A stretch of 64,000 nucleotides of DNA. It comes from Marinobacter maritimus. Its GTDB lineage: Bacteria; Pseudomonadota; Gammaproteobacteria; Pseudomonadales; Oleiphilaceae. Positions 41,046-49,846 of the stretch are shown piece after piece. The DNA is taken from contig NZ_VCGW01000001.1 of assembly GCF_007671675.1 (NCBI RefSeq), positions 248,001 to 312,000 on the forward strand, written 5' to 3'. Under the pieces are notes generated by a model. The model saw nothing but the letters and a program-made list of their open reading frames with translations, was not told the DNA's origin and made no database searches. Each line of letters opens with the position of its first letter. Positions within the stretch are counted from its first letter, which is position 1. A program made the position numbers and the translations under genes.

Positions 41046-44000
41046 ATGCCTGCCTCTCAACGCCTGCCTACCCGTCTGATAGCGCTGCTTAGCAGTGCCA
41101 TCTGGTGGTTTCTGGTGGTTGTTCTGGTGCTGTTTGCGCTTTATGCCGGGATTGGCCGACAACTCACCCAGAACGTTGATGCTTTCCGGGAGGACCTTTC
41201 CCGTGAGCTTTCTGCCCGCCTCGGGCACGATGTGCGCATTGATCATCTCTCATCTCGCTGGTTCTGGCTGGACCCCTCCTTTACCGCGAAAAACATAGAA
41301 GTGACGAACCCCGACTCCGGGGTGCAGGTGCTGAGCCTGCAGCACCTTACTATTCGTTTCGACGCCCTGGCGTCGCTGATGCGTTTCAGAATTGTGTTTG
41401 AGGACTTTGAAGCCGAAGGGCTTGAGTTGACACTGAACCAGAAGGATAGTGGCGACGTTGGGGTTCGAGGCGCCGACTTGCCAGAGCCCCTGAACAACCG
41501 GTTCCGGCATTGGCTGGATGTGTCCGGGAAATGGTTATCGGAACCCTACATAAAAGTGACGCGCGTCAGTCTTGGCATTCGCGATAACCAGGGCCAGCTC
41601 AGACACCTTGATATCCCCCAACTTGATCTTCTCTATCATCAGGGTCTTTTCCGTGCGTCCGGGCGCGCCCTGCAATCTGCAACAACCCAACAGCTTGCCA
41701 GTTTTACTCTGGTAGGAAAGCAGTTCTTTCGCGGTGACTTTACTGGCCAGTTGTATCTCGATCTCGATTCCGGGCGACTGTTCGACGGGCTGATTGATGA
41801 ATATCAGTGGCGAGACATGCGTATAGAGGGGTTTGATCTGGGCGGCGAGGCCTGGCTTACCTTTCGGGAAGGTCTCTTGCAGCAAGTCAACGGAACGGTA
41901 AGAACGCCTTATCTGCAGCTTGGTGTTGCCGGTGAATCCTTGGCACCGCTGGAGGATATCAGCGCCCGTTTCGGCTGGCGCCGTCATTCTGCGGTAATGG
42001 GAGAACCGGATGACGAAGGCGAGCAATCAGCAACCATTGGAGAATGGCACCTGAAACAGCTCGCCTGGACCTGGAATGGGGACAGTGTCCCCCCGTTCAG
42101 CCTGCTGCTGGCCCCCAAGCTGGAGGGTTTCTCAGTAACGGCTGATGCTCTTCCTCTGCGTCCGCTAAGACGCTTTGCAGGGGCGCTGCCACTGCTTCCG
42201 GACGTGGCCCGGGAGGCGCTGGAAGATTATCGGCCGGTTGGATTTCTTGACAGTATGACGCTCAACATTCCCGGTACGGATGGCAACCGTTTCGAGTTGT
42301 CCGGGCGTATGAGGAATGCTGGGGCTGCTGCTTATGGCGGTGCGCCGGCGGCAAATAATGTGAATGGCTTTATTTATGTTGATGACAGCTCTGGCTATGT
42401 GAAAGCCCGTTCTGGTAGTCAACCCGTTACTCTCGCGTTTCCCGAGCTCTTTGGCAGTGAGTGGTCTCTGCCTGAACTGGATGCCACCGTCGCCTGGCAA
42501 CTGGATGGCCCGGTCACTCGTGTGTATTCGGACGATATACGGTTGAGCTACGGTGAAAGCGCCCGGTTCAACGGAGCTTTTGATCTCAAGCTCAACCAGC
42601 AAGGTGAAGACGATCTGGGATTGAGAGTGGGTGTCGAGAATGCAGATGCTTCCATGTTGGCAGATTTCGTGCCTGAAAAACTGGTAGATGCGGGCTTGTA
42701 CGACTGGCTCACGAGCGCAATTCAGGAGGCTGATATCACATCAGGCGTCTATTACGGCCATGGCCAGATCGGTGCGGACGCGCCGCCCGGCTCATTTGTT
42801 TCGTCCATGTGGTATGAGTTTGAAAATGGCACCGTGCGGTATGACGAAGCGTGGCCGGAGGTAACGGGAGCGAAAGGGCGCGTCGTTGTACAAAATGGCG
42901 ACACTCTTGTCTCCCTTGAGGCCGGGAAAACGGGCGGCCTGGTACTGAACCCGAGCACGGTTGAAGTGGTTCCCGGGGATAACGGAGGTCTTGTCCGAGT
43001 ACATGCGTCAGCGCCGGTGCCGGGCAATGCCGTGGCGTTCTGGATGGCCAATAGCCCCTTTGGGGCAATGGCAGGGCAGCAAGCCGCAAGCCTGGAGTAC
43101 GGTGGCGATTACGCGCTTGATCTGGACATTGACCTGCCACTGGATAGCGCTGAGGAAGTCGAAGTAAAAGCCGATGTCAGTACCTCGAATGGTTATGTGG
43201 GCTATCCGGACGCGGATTTGAGTTGGGAAGGTATTTCCGGCTCCCTGACCTATCACACGAGCAAAGGTTTTTCCGGAGACCCGCTTCGCGCCCAATTTTT
43301 GGGCGAACCGGTCAGGGTGATGTTCGGCCAGGCTTTGTCGGGTAACGCGTCTGGCCCAGACATACTCACTATCCGTCAGATCGGCACCATTTCTGTGCCG
43401 AGCGCGCTTCGCCAAGCTGGGTTGACGGGATCCGATGTCGGATCCGGCAGTGGCGATGGTAAGGAAAGTTACGGCCTGAAAGGCAGCATAGATTACTCTG
43501 CAGAACTGGATGTGGCGACGGGCACAGCGGCCCGCATTACCGTTCGCTCCAGCCTTGAAGGGCTGTCCATCGAATGGCCAGGCCCGTTTTCGAAAAAGTC
43601 GGAAGAAGCAGCTCCGCTGGTCGCCCGCATTGATCCCGAATCAGCAAACGGTGTCGGGATCACCGGCAGTTGGGAGGATCGCGCGACTTTTGACCTGTTG
43701 TTGAAAGCCTCTGGCGTAGAGCTGACGTTCGACGAGCTTTACCTCGGCGATCAGACTCTGACGAACATCCACCTTGAAGCACTGGACCTGGGTGATCGCT
43801 GGGTACTTACCACCAATTCGGAACGTGCTGTTGGCCGAATCGTTTTTCCCGACGACGACCGCGCGATCACCGCAAATTTCGAAGTGCTAAGGCTCCTTAG
43901 GGATAATACCAGTGCGAAAGATACACCGGAGCTTTTGACCATAGAACAACAGCTGGAAGCTTTTCGGGCAATGGATATGGTGAACTGGCCAGATGTGGAT

Positions 44001-44813
44001 ATCACGATATCCGAATTGCTCCTCAATGACGACAGCCTGGGTCGCTGGTCGCTCCAACTTCGGCCTCAGCATCAACAGCTCAATGTCACAGGAATCGAAG
44101 GTCAGCTCAATTCTCTCGTCTTGAAGGGCGACATGACCTGGGGGGTTATAGACAACCGGGAGACCAGCAAGTTTTCAGGGTCCATATCCGGGGGGGCGCT
44201 GGCGGATCTGGGGGAGCTTTTCGATTCGGAGATTCCACTTTCCAACAAGCAGACGAATATCGAGCTGGATCTTGACTGGCCGGGGCGCCCGGATGAGTTT
44301 GAATTGGCGAGTCTTAGCGGTTCAGTCAGCTTTCGTCTGGACGATGGCGTGATCCTGCAGAGCAACAACAGCGCCCAGGTGTTCCGGATTTTCAACCTGC
44401 TCAACTCCGATACGCTATGGCGCAGGCTGAAGCTGGACTTTTCGGATCTCTATGAACGAGGTGTCGCATTTGATGCCATCTCAGGAACGGCCAAGCTCGG
44501 TGATGGCTTGCTGACCATGGACCCGGAACTTCAGGTGGTGGGGCCATCAGGCGCCTTCAAGCTCAGCGGCACTACCGATATGGCGAATGAGATTCTTGAT
44601 ATGCGCCTTGTCGTCGTGCTGCCGCTGACTCAGAATCTGCCACTGGCAGCGCTGCTGATGGGGGCAGGCGCGCCGATAGGTGGCGCTCTTTTTGTACTGG
44701 ACAAGGTGTTGGGCGATCCACTGAGCAAACTGACCAGCGCCACCTATAACGTTACCGGCACCTGGGACGATCCCAAAGTGGATCTGAGGCAGGTATTTGA
44801 TACCGGTAAATGA
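41046..44813 (+). CDS. yhdP: YhdP-family AsmA-like protein
   Basis: 1255 aa. One N-terminal membrane segment (about residues 12-35, LIALLSSAIWWFLVVVLVLF) then a very long periplasmic repeating beta-groove domain (DUF3971) and a C-terminal AsmA-like domain. YhdP is one of the bridge-like proteins moving phospholipid to the outer membrane. Length is close to the usual ~1270. Lies after rng as in E. coli; its stop overlaps the amidase start region. Confidence 0.93.
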   Translation: MPASQRLPTRLIALLSSAIWWFLVVVLVLFALYAGIGRQLTQNVDAFREDLSRELSARLGHDVRIDHLSSRWFWLDPSFTAKNIEVTNPDSGVQVLSLQHLTIRFDALASLMRFRIVFEDFEAEGLELTLNQKDSGDVGVRGADLPEPLNNRFRHWLDVSGKWLSEPYIKVTRVSLGIRDNQGQLRHLDIPQLDLLYHQGLFRASGRALQSATTQQLASFTLVGKQFFRGDFTGQLYLDLDSGRLFDGLIDEYQWRDMRIEGFDLGGEAWLTFREGLLQQVNGTVRTPYLQLGVAGESLAPLEDISARFGWRRHSAVMGEPDDEGEQSATIGEWHLKQLAWTWNGDSVPPFSLLLAPKLEGFSVTADALPLRPLRRFAGALPLLPDVAREALEDYRPVGFLDSMTLNIPGTDGNRFELSGRMRNAGAAAYGGAPAANNVNGFIYVDDSSGYVKARSGSQPVTLAFPELFGSEWSLPELDATVAWQLDGPVTRVYSDDIRLSYGESARFNGAFDLKLNQQGEDDLGLRVGVENADASMLADFVPEKLVDAGLYDWLTSAIQEADITSGVYYGHGQIGADAPPGSFVSSMWYEFENGTVRYDEAWPEVTGAKGRVVVQNGDTLVSLEAGKTGGLVLNPSTVEVVPGDNGGLVRVHASAPVPGNAVAFWMANSPFGAMAGQQAASLEYGGDYALDLDIDLPLDSAEEVEVKADVSTSNGYVGYPDADLSWEGISGSLTYHTSKGFSGDPLRAQFLGEPVRVMFGQALSGNASGPDILTIRQIGTISVPSALRQAGLTGSDVGSGSGDGKESYGLKGSIDYSAELDVATGTAARITVRSSLEGLSIEWPGPFSKKSEEAAPLVARIDPESANGVGITGSWEDRATFDLLLKASGVELTFDELYLGDQTLTNIHLEALDLGDRWVLTTNSERAVGRIVFPDDDRAITANFEVLRLLRDNTSAKDTPELLTIEQQLEAFRAMDMVNWPDVDITISELLLNDDSLGRWSLQLRPQHQQLNVTGIEGQLNSLVLKGDMTWGVIDNRETSKFSGSISGGALADLGELFDSEIPLSNKQTNIELDLDWPGRPDEFELASLSGSVSFRLDDGVILQSNNSAQVFRIFNLLNSDTLWRRLKLDFSDLYERGVAFDAISGTAKLGDGLLTMDPELQVVGPSGAFKLSGTTDMANEILDMRLVVVLPLTQNLPLAALLMGAGAPIGGALFVLDKVLGDPLSKLTSATYNVTGTWDDPKVDLRQVFDTGK

Positions 44814-44824
44814 TGGGGGTGCCT

Positions 44825-45664
44825 ATGAGTAGTCCGGTTTCCAGTCGCGTTGCGGCTATCCAGATGGTAACTACGCACAATATGTCGGCGAACCTGGCGA
44901 AAGCTGAAAAGCTGTTGGCTCAGGCGGCACGAGACGGCGCATCTGTGGCCGTTTTGCCGGAGAATTTTGCCCTGTTGGCGACAGGCAAGATGATCGCCTG
45001 TGGTCAGCGCGAAGCGGGACCAGACCCTGTTATTCGCACTTTTCTTTCAGAGCAGGCCCGCCGTAACAAACTATGGGTAGTGGGCGGCTCTCTTCCTATG
45101 GCGACGCGCCCCGACGGAGCCCTGGTTGACGGGCGAGTACGGGCTACCTGCCTGGTATTTGATGATAAGGGCGCGGAAGTAGGACGTTACGATAAAATAC
45201 ACCTGTTCGATGCAGTGGTAGACGATGCCCATGGCCAATACCGCGAATCAGATACCTTCGAATCAGGCCGTCAGGTGGTCACAGTGGATACGCCGGCGGG
45301 TAAACTGGGCCTTGCCATCTGTTACGACCTGCGATTTCCTGAGCTCTTTCGGGCACTTCGGGAGCAGGGCGCGGAGTGGGTGTGTCTGCCCAGTGCGTTT
45401 ACCTGGCAAACAGGCAATGCACACTGGCACCCCTTGATTCGTGCCCGGGCTATTGAAAACCAGATATGGGTGGTCGCACCGGCACAGGGCGGTCAGCACA
45501 GCTCACAGCGGACCACCTGGGGGCACAGCCTTATCTGTGACCCATGGGGTAAAGTGGTTGCCGAGATCGACGAAGGCCCCGGTGTTGTTACTGCAGAGTT
45601 GAATCTGGAGCTTATGGAGCAAACCCGTTCCCGGATGCCGGTGTGGGAGCATCGACGGCTTTAG
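44825..45664 (+). CDS. Nitrilase-family amidohydrolase (Nit1-like)
   Basis: 279 aa carbon-nitrogen hydrolase. Triad visible: Glu in AVLPENFAL (about 46), Lys in GRYDKIHLFD (about 122), Cys in GLAICYDLRFPELFR (about 163). Closest by eye to Nit1/deaminated-glutathione amidases, which repair a by-product of transaminases; substrate not proven. ATG 44825 is chosen because the G run six bases upstream can act as ribosome site; ATG 44810 and 44813 overlap the yhdP stop. Confidence 0.88.
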   Translation: MSSPVSSRVAAIQMVTTHNMSANLAKAEKLLAQAARDGASVAVLPENFALLATGKMIACGQREAGPDPVIRTFLSEQARRNKLWVVGGSLPMATRPDGALVDGRVRATCLVFDDKGAEVGRYDKIHLFDAVVDDAHGQYRESDTFESGRQVVTVDTPAGKLGLAICYDLRFPELFRALREQGAEWVCLPSAFTWQTGNAHWHPLIRARAIENQIWVVAPAQGGQHSSQRTTWGHSLICDPWGKVVAEIDEGPGVVTAELNLELMEQTRSRMPVWEHRRL

Positions 45665-45673
45665 GCCTGAGTT

Positions 45674-46207
45674 TTACGCCTCGGCTTCGTCAACGCACTC
45701 CCGCAGATAACGGAACAGTTTTCGGGTCTGACCGGTGTTGTTCTGCTTTTCCACATCGCGGCGCGCGTTGCGAACCAGGTTGCGCAAGTGCTGTATATCA
45801 GCGCCAGGGCAATAATTGAAGAACTCACCGGCCACCGAATCCCCTTCTGCAATCATACGGTCACGCCAGCGCTCCGCCAGGTGGTGACGGCGAGTGTGTT
45901 CCTCGCTTCCTGAATCAAAAGCATCGATAGCTCGCTGCACTGCTTCCGGATCGTCTTCTTGCCGGATGATCTTGCCGATGTACTGCAAGTGGCGCCGTTT
46001 GGCTTCGTTTTGGCGAATCCTGCGGGATTCCTCAATGGCGCTTCTAAGAGTATCGCTGATGGTCAGCGTATCAAGCTGCTCGTTGCTCAGCTCTGTCATT
46101 CGCTTGCCAATGTTCTGGAGCGCGTGCATATCCCGCTTGAGCTGGGATTTGCTGGGGCCGGAATATTGCGGGGCCTCATCTTGGTTGTCTTGGTCGTTGT
46201 CGATCAT
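45674..46207 (-). CDS. darP: Ribosome-associated protein DarP/YjgA
   Basis: 177 aa. YjgA/DarP family, a late 50S assembly factor. Highly charged, helical; SKSQLKRDMHALQNIGKRM, EAKRRHLQYIGKIIR and NPGADxQxLR-like YCPGADIQHLRNLVRNAR are family segments. ATG 46207 has AAGGAAC just upstream. It is usually next to tldD/pmbA, which are absent from this window. Convergent with the amidase gene. Confidence 0.93.
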   Translation of the reverse strand: MIDNDQDNQDEAPQYSGPSKSQLKRDMHALQNIGKRMTELSNEQLDTLTISDTLRSAIEESRRIRQNEAKRRHLQYIGKIIRQEDDPEAVQRAIDAFDSGSEEHTRRHHLAERWRDRMIAEGDSVAGEFFNYCPGADIQHLRNLVRNARRDVEKQNNTGQTRKLFRYLRECVDEAEA

Positions 46208-46229
46208 TGTTCCTTCCAGGTTTTTCGGG

Positions 46230-47591
46230 TCAGGCGTAGAAGAGGGCGGCAAGGCCGAGAAATGATGTGAAGCCCACCACGTCGGTGACGGTTGTCAGTA
46301 TAACGCTGCCTGCCAGTGCCGGGTCTATGTTGCGGGATTTCAGGAACAGCGGCAGTACTGTGCCCACCAGCGCGGCGGCAACCAGGTTGATCACCAGCGC
46401 GGCAGCAATGATCACTCCGATCATTATGTCCTGAAACCAGGCCATGGCGGCTATCGCGACCAACACTGCCCAGAGCAGGCCGTTTAGAATACCGGCAAGA
46501 AACTCCCGGTTCAGCAGCCAGCCCACGTTGGCGCCGCTGATCTGTCCCACGGCCATACCCCTGATTACCAGGGTCAAGGTCTGGCTGCCCGCGATGCCTC
46601 CCATGCTGGCCACAATAGGCATCAGTATCGCAAGGGCCACGACTTTGTCGATGGTGTCTTCGAACAAACCGATCACGCCAGACGCAATAAAAGCGGTGAG
46701 CAGATTAATGCCAAGCCACACAGCCCTGCGCCTGGTGGTTTTCCAGACCGGTGCAAAGGTGTCCTCGTCGTCGTCAAGGCCGGCCATGCTCATCAGTGAG
46801 TGGTCCGCGTCCTCGCGGATAACATCCACCACGTCATCGATGGTAATCCGGCCCAGCAGGCGCCCCTCGTCGTCCACTACGGGTGCAGAAATCAAATCGT
46901 AGCGCTCAAACAGGTGGGCTACTTTGGTGTCGGAGAGGGTGACGGGTATTGGTTCTATATCGGTATCCATGACCTCCCGCACGGTTGCCGTCTGGTTGGA
47001 TACCAGCATTGTCGTAATAGGTAGCATGCCGATAAATTCGTCGCGGCGATTTACAACAATCAGGCTGTCGGTCATCGGCGGCAGAGCCCGGTGCCGGCGA
47101 AGGTATCGCAACACAACATCAATGCTGAGGTCCGGTCGCACGGTAATGGTGTCCGTGTTCATAAGGCCGCCAGCGGTGTCTTCCGGGTAGGAAAGCACCT
47201 CTTCGACCCGTTGCCGGTCCTGTTCGTCCATGGTGTCCAGAACTTCCTGGATCACCGTATCCGGTAACTGTTGCAGAAGGTCGGCGAGATCGTCGGACTC
47301 GAAGTCCTCGATGATGTCTGCCAGTTCCTGGGCGTTCAGCCGGCTCAGGTATTCGGCTCGGATGTCCTCGTTGAGGTACTGGAGAACATCGCCTTCCAGT
47401 TGTTTGTCGACCAGATTCCAGAGCAGGGCCCGCTGACGCGGTGGCGAAGATTCGAGCAGGTGAGCGATATCACTGGGGCTCAGACCGCCATTGAGAATTC
47501 GTGCGACCTGTTTCAGGGCGCCACTGTCCAGCGCTTCGCTCAGTGAGCGTAAACGCTGGCGGGCCTGGCTTTTCTCCGGAATCTCGGACAT
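46230..47591 (-). CDS. mgtE: Magnesium transporter MgtE
   Basis: 453 aa. N-terminal helical Mg-sensing domain (about 20-130), CBS pair (about 135-260, with GRITIDDVVDVIRED), then five membrane helices including MPIVASMGGIAGSQTLTLVIRG, the conserved pore sequence. Dimeric Mg2+ channel closed by cytoplasmic Mg2+. Its stop is 22 bases before the darP start on the same strand, so the two may be co-transcribed. Confidence 0.95.
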   Translation of the reverse strand: MSEIPEKSQARQRLRSLSEALDSGALKQVARILNGGLSPSDIAHLLESSPPRQRALLWNLVDKQLEGDVLQYLNEDIRAEYLSRLNAQELADIIEDFESDDLADLLQQLPDTVIQEVLDTMDEQDRQRVEEVLSYPEDTAGGLMNTDTITVRPDLSIDVVLRYLRRHRALPPMTDSLIVVNRRDEFIGMLPITTMLVSNQTATVREVMDTDIEPIPVTLSDTKVAHLFERYDLISAPVVDDEGRLLGRITIDDVVDVIREDADHSLMSMAGLDDDEDTFAPVWKTTRRRAVWLGINLLTAFIASGVIGLFEDTIDKVVALAILMPIVASMGGIAGSQTLTLVIRGMAVGQISGANVGWLLNREFLAGILNGLLWAVLVAIAAMAWFQDIMIGVIIAAALVINLVAAALVGTVLPLFLKSRNIDPALAGSVILTTVTDVVGFTSFLGLAALFYA

Positions 47592-47685
47592 GAATCACCT
47601 GCAGTCAGAAAACGCCTGCATTATAGCGGAGTTAGGCGGTGCACGTGAGAAAGAGTTGCGGGGATGTGCTGTAAAAAATGGCGGC

Positions 47686-47955
47686 TTATTCGCCTTCGCC
47701 GAAATAGTCGTTGATCAGCGTGACCAAGGCTTCAATAGCTTCCTGCTCACCCTGGCCATCCGCCACAAGCTCCACTTCTGTGCCTTTACTGGCAGCGAGC
47801 ATCATCACCTGCATGATGTTTTTTGCATCCACCTCACGACCCTTGCCGCAGACCCTCACGGAGCAAGGGAACGCCGATGCGGTGGCAACCAGTTTGGCTG
47901 TGGCCCGGGCATGCAGGCCAAGTTTATTGATAATAACAATCGGCTGGCGTATCAC
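47686..47955 (-). CDS. ptsO: Nitrogen-PTS phosphocarrier NPr
   Basis: 89 aa HPr-family protein. The phosphorylated histidine lies in KLGLHARAT (His15-16) and the regulatory-serine region in KNIMQVMMLAASKG. Located immediately after rapZ and ptsN, so NPr of the PTS-Ntr chain (PtsP to NPr to EIIA-Ntr) rather than sugar HPr. Confidence 0.93.
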   Translation of the reverse strand: MIRQPIVIINKLGLHARATAKLVATASAFPCSVRVCGKGREVDAKNIMQVMMLAASKGTEVELVADGQGEQEAIEALVTLINDYFGEGE

Positions 47956-47961
47956 GCTGTA

Positions 47962-48846
47962 TCAGGCCTCATCAGGGGCCTGCAAATGCGGCAACTCGGC
48001 ATGACGTACCTGGGCATTGCTGCTGTGCTCCCGGAAATGCCGTCCCAGTTGCTCGCAGATATAAACCGAGCGGTGCTGGCCGCCGGTGCATCCAATGGAA
48101 ATGGTCATGTAGCTGCGATTGCTGTCTGCAAAAGAGGGAATCCAGTTTTCCAGGAACGCAATAAGGTCGTTTACCATTTTCCGGCTTGCAGGCTCTTTCT
48201 CAAGAAACTCGATAACCGGCTGGTCAAGGCCGGTAAATTTGCGCAGGCTGGTGTCCCAGTAGGGGTTGGGCAGGCAGCGAACATCAAACACGTAATCGGA
48301 ATCCAGTGGTACGCCGTGTTTGAAACCGAAAGACTGGAAAAGCAGGGCCAGTTCCTGCTCTTTCCGGCCGGCCACACGCTGTTTCACCATATCCCGGAGT
48401 TCGTACATCGACAGCCCTTTGGTGTTGATGTAGAGGTCCGAGAGCTTGGAAAGAGGTTCGAGCAGGCTCTTTTCGTTGTTGATGGCCTCTTTGAGAGAGG
48501 TTTTGTCATCACTCAACGGATGCTTGCGCCGGGTGGCGTGGAAACGCTGCAGCAAGGACTGCTCATCGGCATCCAGAAAGATGATCTCTACCTGAATCTC
48601 GTCTCTGCGAAGTTTGCGGTAGATCTCCTCAAAATTAGCTAGCTCCCCGGAGAGGTTGCGGGCATCAATGCTGACCGCCATTTTGTCGAGCCGTCCCGGT
48701 GCGCTCTGGTTGGCGGCTTCCCGGGTGAGCGGGAACAGAAGCCCGATTGGCAGGTTATCAATACAGTAGTATCCGAGGTCTTCCAGTACGTGAAGAGCGG
48801 TACTCTTGCCGGAGCCGGACCGGCCACTGACGATGATCAGCTTCAT
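47962..48846 (-). CDS. rapZ: RNase adapter protein RapZ
   Basis: 294 aa. N-terminal P-loop domain (SGRSGSGKSTALHVLEDLGY) and C-terminal domain with FGFKHGVPLDSDYVFDVRCLPNPYW and IGCTGGQHRSV. In E. coli it binds GlcN6P and guides small-RNA decay for glmS; here the same cluster order (ptsN-rapZ-npr) holds. ATG 48846 fits the family (MKLIIVSGRSG). Confidence 0.95.
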   Translation of the reverse strand: MKLIIVSGRSGSGKSTALHVLEDLGYYCIDNLPIGLLFPLTREAANQSAPGRLDKMAVSIDARNLSGELANFEEIYRKLRRDEIQVEIIFLDADEQSLLQRFHATRRKHPLSDDKTSLKEAINNEKSLLEPLSKLSDLYINTKGLSMYELRDMVKQRVAGRKEQELALLFQSFGFKHGVPLDSDYVFDVRCLPNPYWDTSLRKFTGLDQPVIEFLEKEPASRKMVNDLIAFLENWIPSFADSNRSYMTISIGCTGGQHRSVYICEQLGRHFREHSSNAQVRHAELPHLQAPDEA

Positions 48847-48875
48847 GATGAAACAGCCTGTTACCAGAGTGGATA

Positions 48876-49346
48876 TCAGCCGCTTACGGCGGTCATGCGT
48901 TGGTAAAGCGTATCCGCATCTTCGCACTGCCTGATGTGGTCGCAGAAGGTGCGGTCATTAAATTTTTCGGCGAGCTGGCTGAGCAATTCAAGGTGCTCGC
49001 TGGTGGCTTCTTTAGGCACAACAAGCGCAAACACAAGATCCACCGGCTGGTTGTCAATAGCGTCAAACTCGACCGCTTCTTCCAGAGTCATCAGAACGCC
49101 AATCACGTGTTCCAGCCCTTCCAGACGACAGTGAGGGATGGCGATCCCTTGGCCAATTCCCGTGCTGCCCAGCCGCTCGCGAGCGATCAGGTTGTTGAAG
49201 ATCTGGCTTTCGCTGAGTGAATCATTGTGCTGACGGATCTGCTCGGCAATGAACTCCAAAGCCCGCTTTTTACTTGATGCGGGTACCTTACACAGGGTCA
49301 GTTCCGGTGCAAGAATGTTGTCTATCGTCAGGGATGTGTCGCTCAT
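48876..49346 (-). CDS. ptsN: Nitrogen regulatory EIIA-Ntr (PtsN)
   Basis: 156 aa PTS EIIA type-2 domain. Active His in GIAIPHCRL near residue 69. Terminal phosphate acceptor of PTS-Ntr; regulates K+ uptake and sigma-54-linked functions in relatives. 87 bases downstream of hpf, with an intrinsic terminator between, so its level may depend on readthrough or its own promoter. Confidence 0.95.
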   Translation of the reverse strand: MSDTSLTIDNILAPELTLCKVPASSKKRALEFIAEQIRQHNDSLSESQIFNNLIARERLGSTGIGQGIAIPHCRLEGLEHVIGVLMTLEEAVEFDAIDNQPVDLVFALVVPKEATSEHLELLSQLAEKFNDRTFCDHIRQCEDADTLYQRMTAVSG

Positions 49347-49366
49347 GAATCGACCGCGCTTCCGTT

Positions 49367-49401
49367 TAAAAAAAGCTGCGGCACGTTGTCCGCGCCGCAG
49401 C
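49367..49401 (-). terminator. Intrinsic terminator between hpf and ptsN
   Basis: On the minus strand GCTGCGGC, 11-base loop, GCCGCAGC, then seven T. Eight perfect G+C-rich pairs. It would end or attenuate the rpoN-hpf message before ptsN. Confidence 0.88.
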
Positions 49402-49432
49402 CTGATTAGATGACATGCCTGAAAACTACCGC

Positions 49433-49741
49433 CTAGCGGGCGGTGTTCCCCTGCATCCTGTCCAGACTCTTCTCTTTGTGCTTGAGGATCTGTCGGTCAA
49501 GCTTGTCGACGAGGCCGTCGATCGCTGCGTACATGTCCTCGTTTTCCGCCTTTGCGTGAATCTCACCACCCACCACGTGGAGCGTAGCATCCGCGATCTG
49601 ACGAACCTTATCGACTTCCAGGGTTACCTGGCAGTTACTGATGTGGTCGAAGTGCCGCTCCAGTCGTTCAAATTTCTCGGATACATAATCCTTCAGGGCG
49701 GGAGTCAGTTCTACGTGATGGCCTGAAATGTTGAGTTGCAT
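49433..49741 (-). CDS. hpf: Ribosome hibernation promoting factor, short form
   Basis: 102 aa HPF/YfiA domain only: NISGHHVELTPALKDYVSEKF at the start, KLDRQILKHKEK near the end. The short form promotes 100S ribosome dimers together with RMF. Downstream of rpoN as in most gammaproteobacteria. Confidence 0.95.
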   Translation of the reverse strand: MQLNISGHHVELTPALKDYVSEKFERLERHFDHISNCQVTLEVDKVRQIADATLHVVGGEIHAKAENEDMYAAIDGLVDKLDRQILKHKEKSLDRMQGNTAR

Positions 49742-49846
49742 AGACGTCTCCTGTTGTCATCCGTTCCAGCTCCGGGGAGCCGGCCTGAGTGCGGGCGCTT
49801 GTGGCTGCGCCTGCGAAATTCTTGTGAACCGTTAAACTGTGCCGAT

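Noticed and set aside
39984..41246. 420-codon open frame on the minus strand opposite rng
   Set aside because: It mirrors the coding pattern of rng, has no family resemblance and no ribosome binding site; rng is unmistakable.
47491..48642. 383-codon plus-strand frame opposite npr/rapZ
   Set aside because: Runs through two well-supported genes and an intergenic gap, with no motif.
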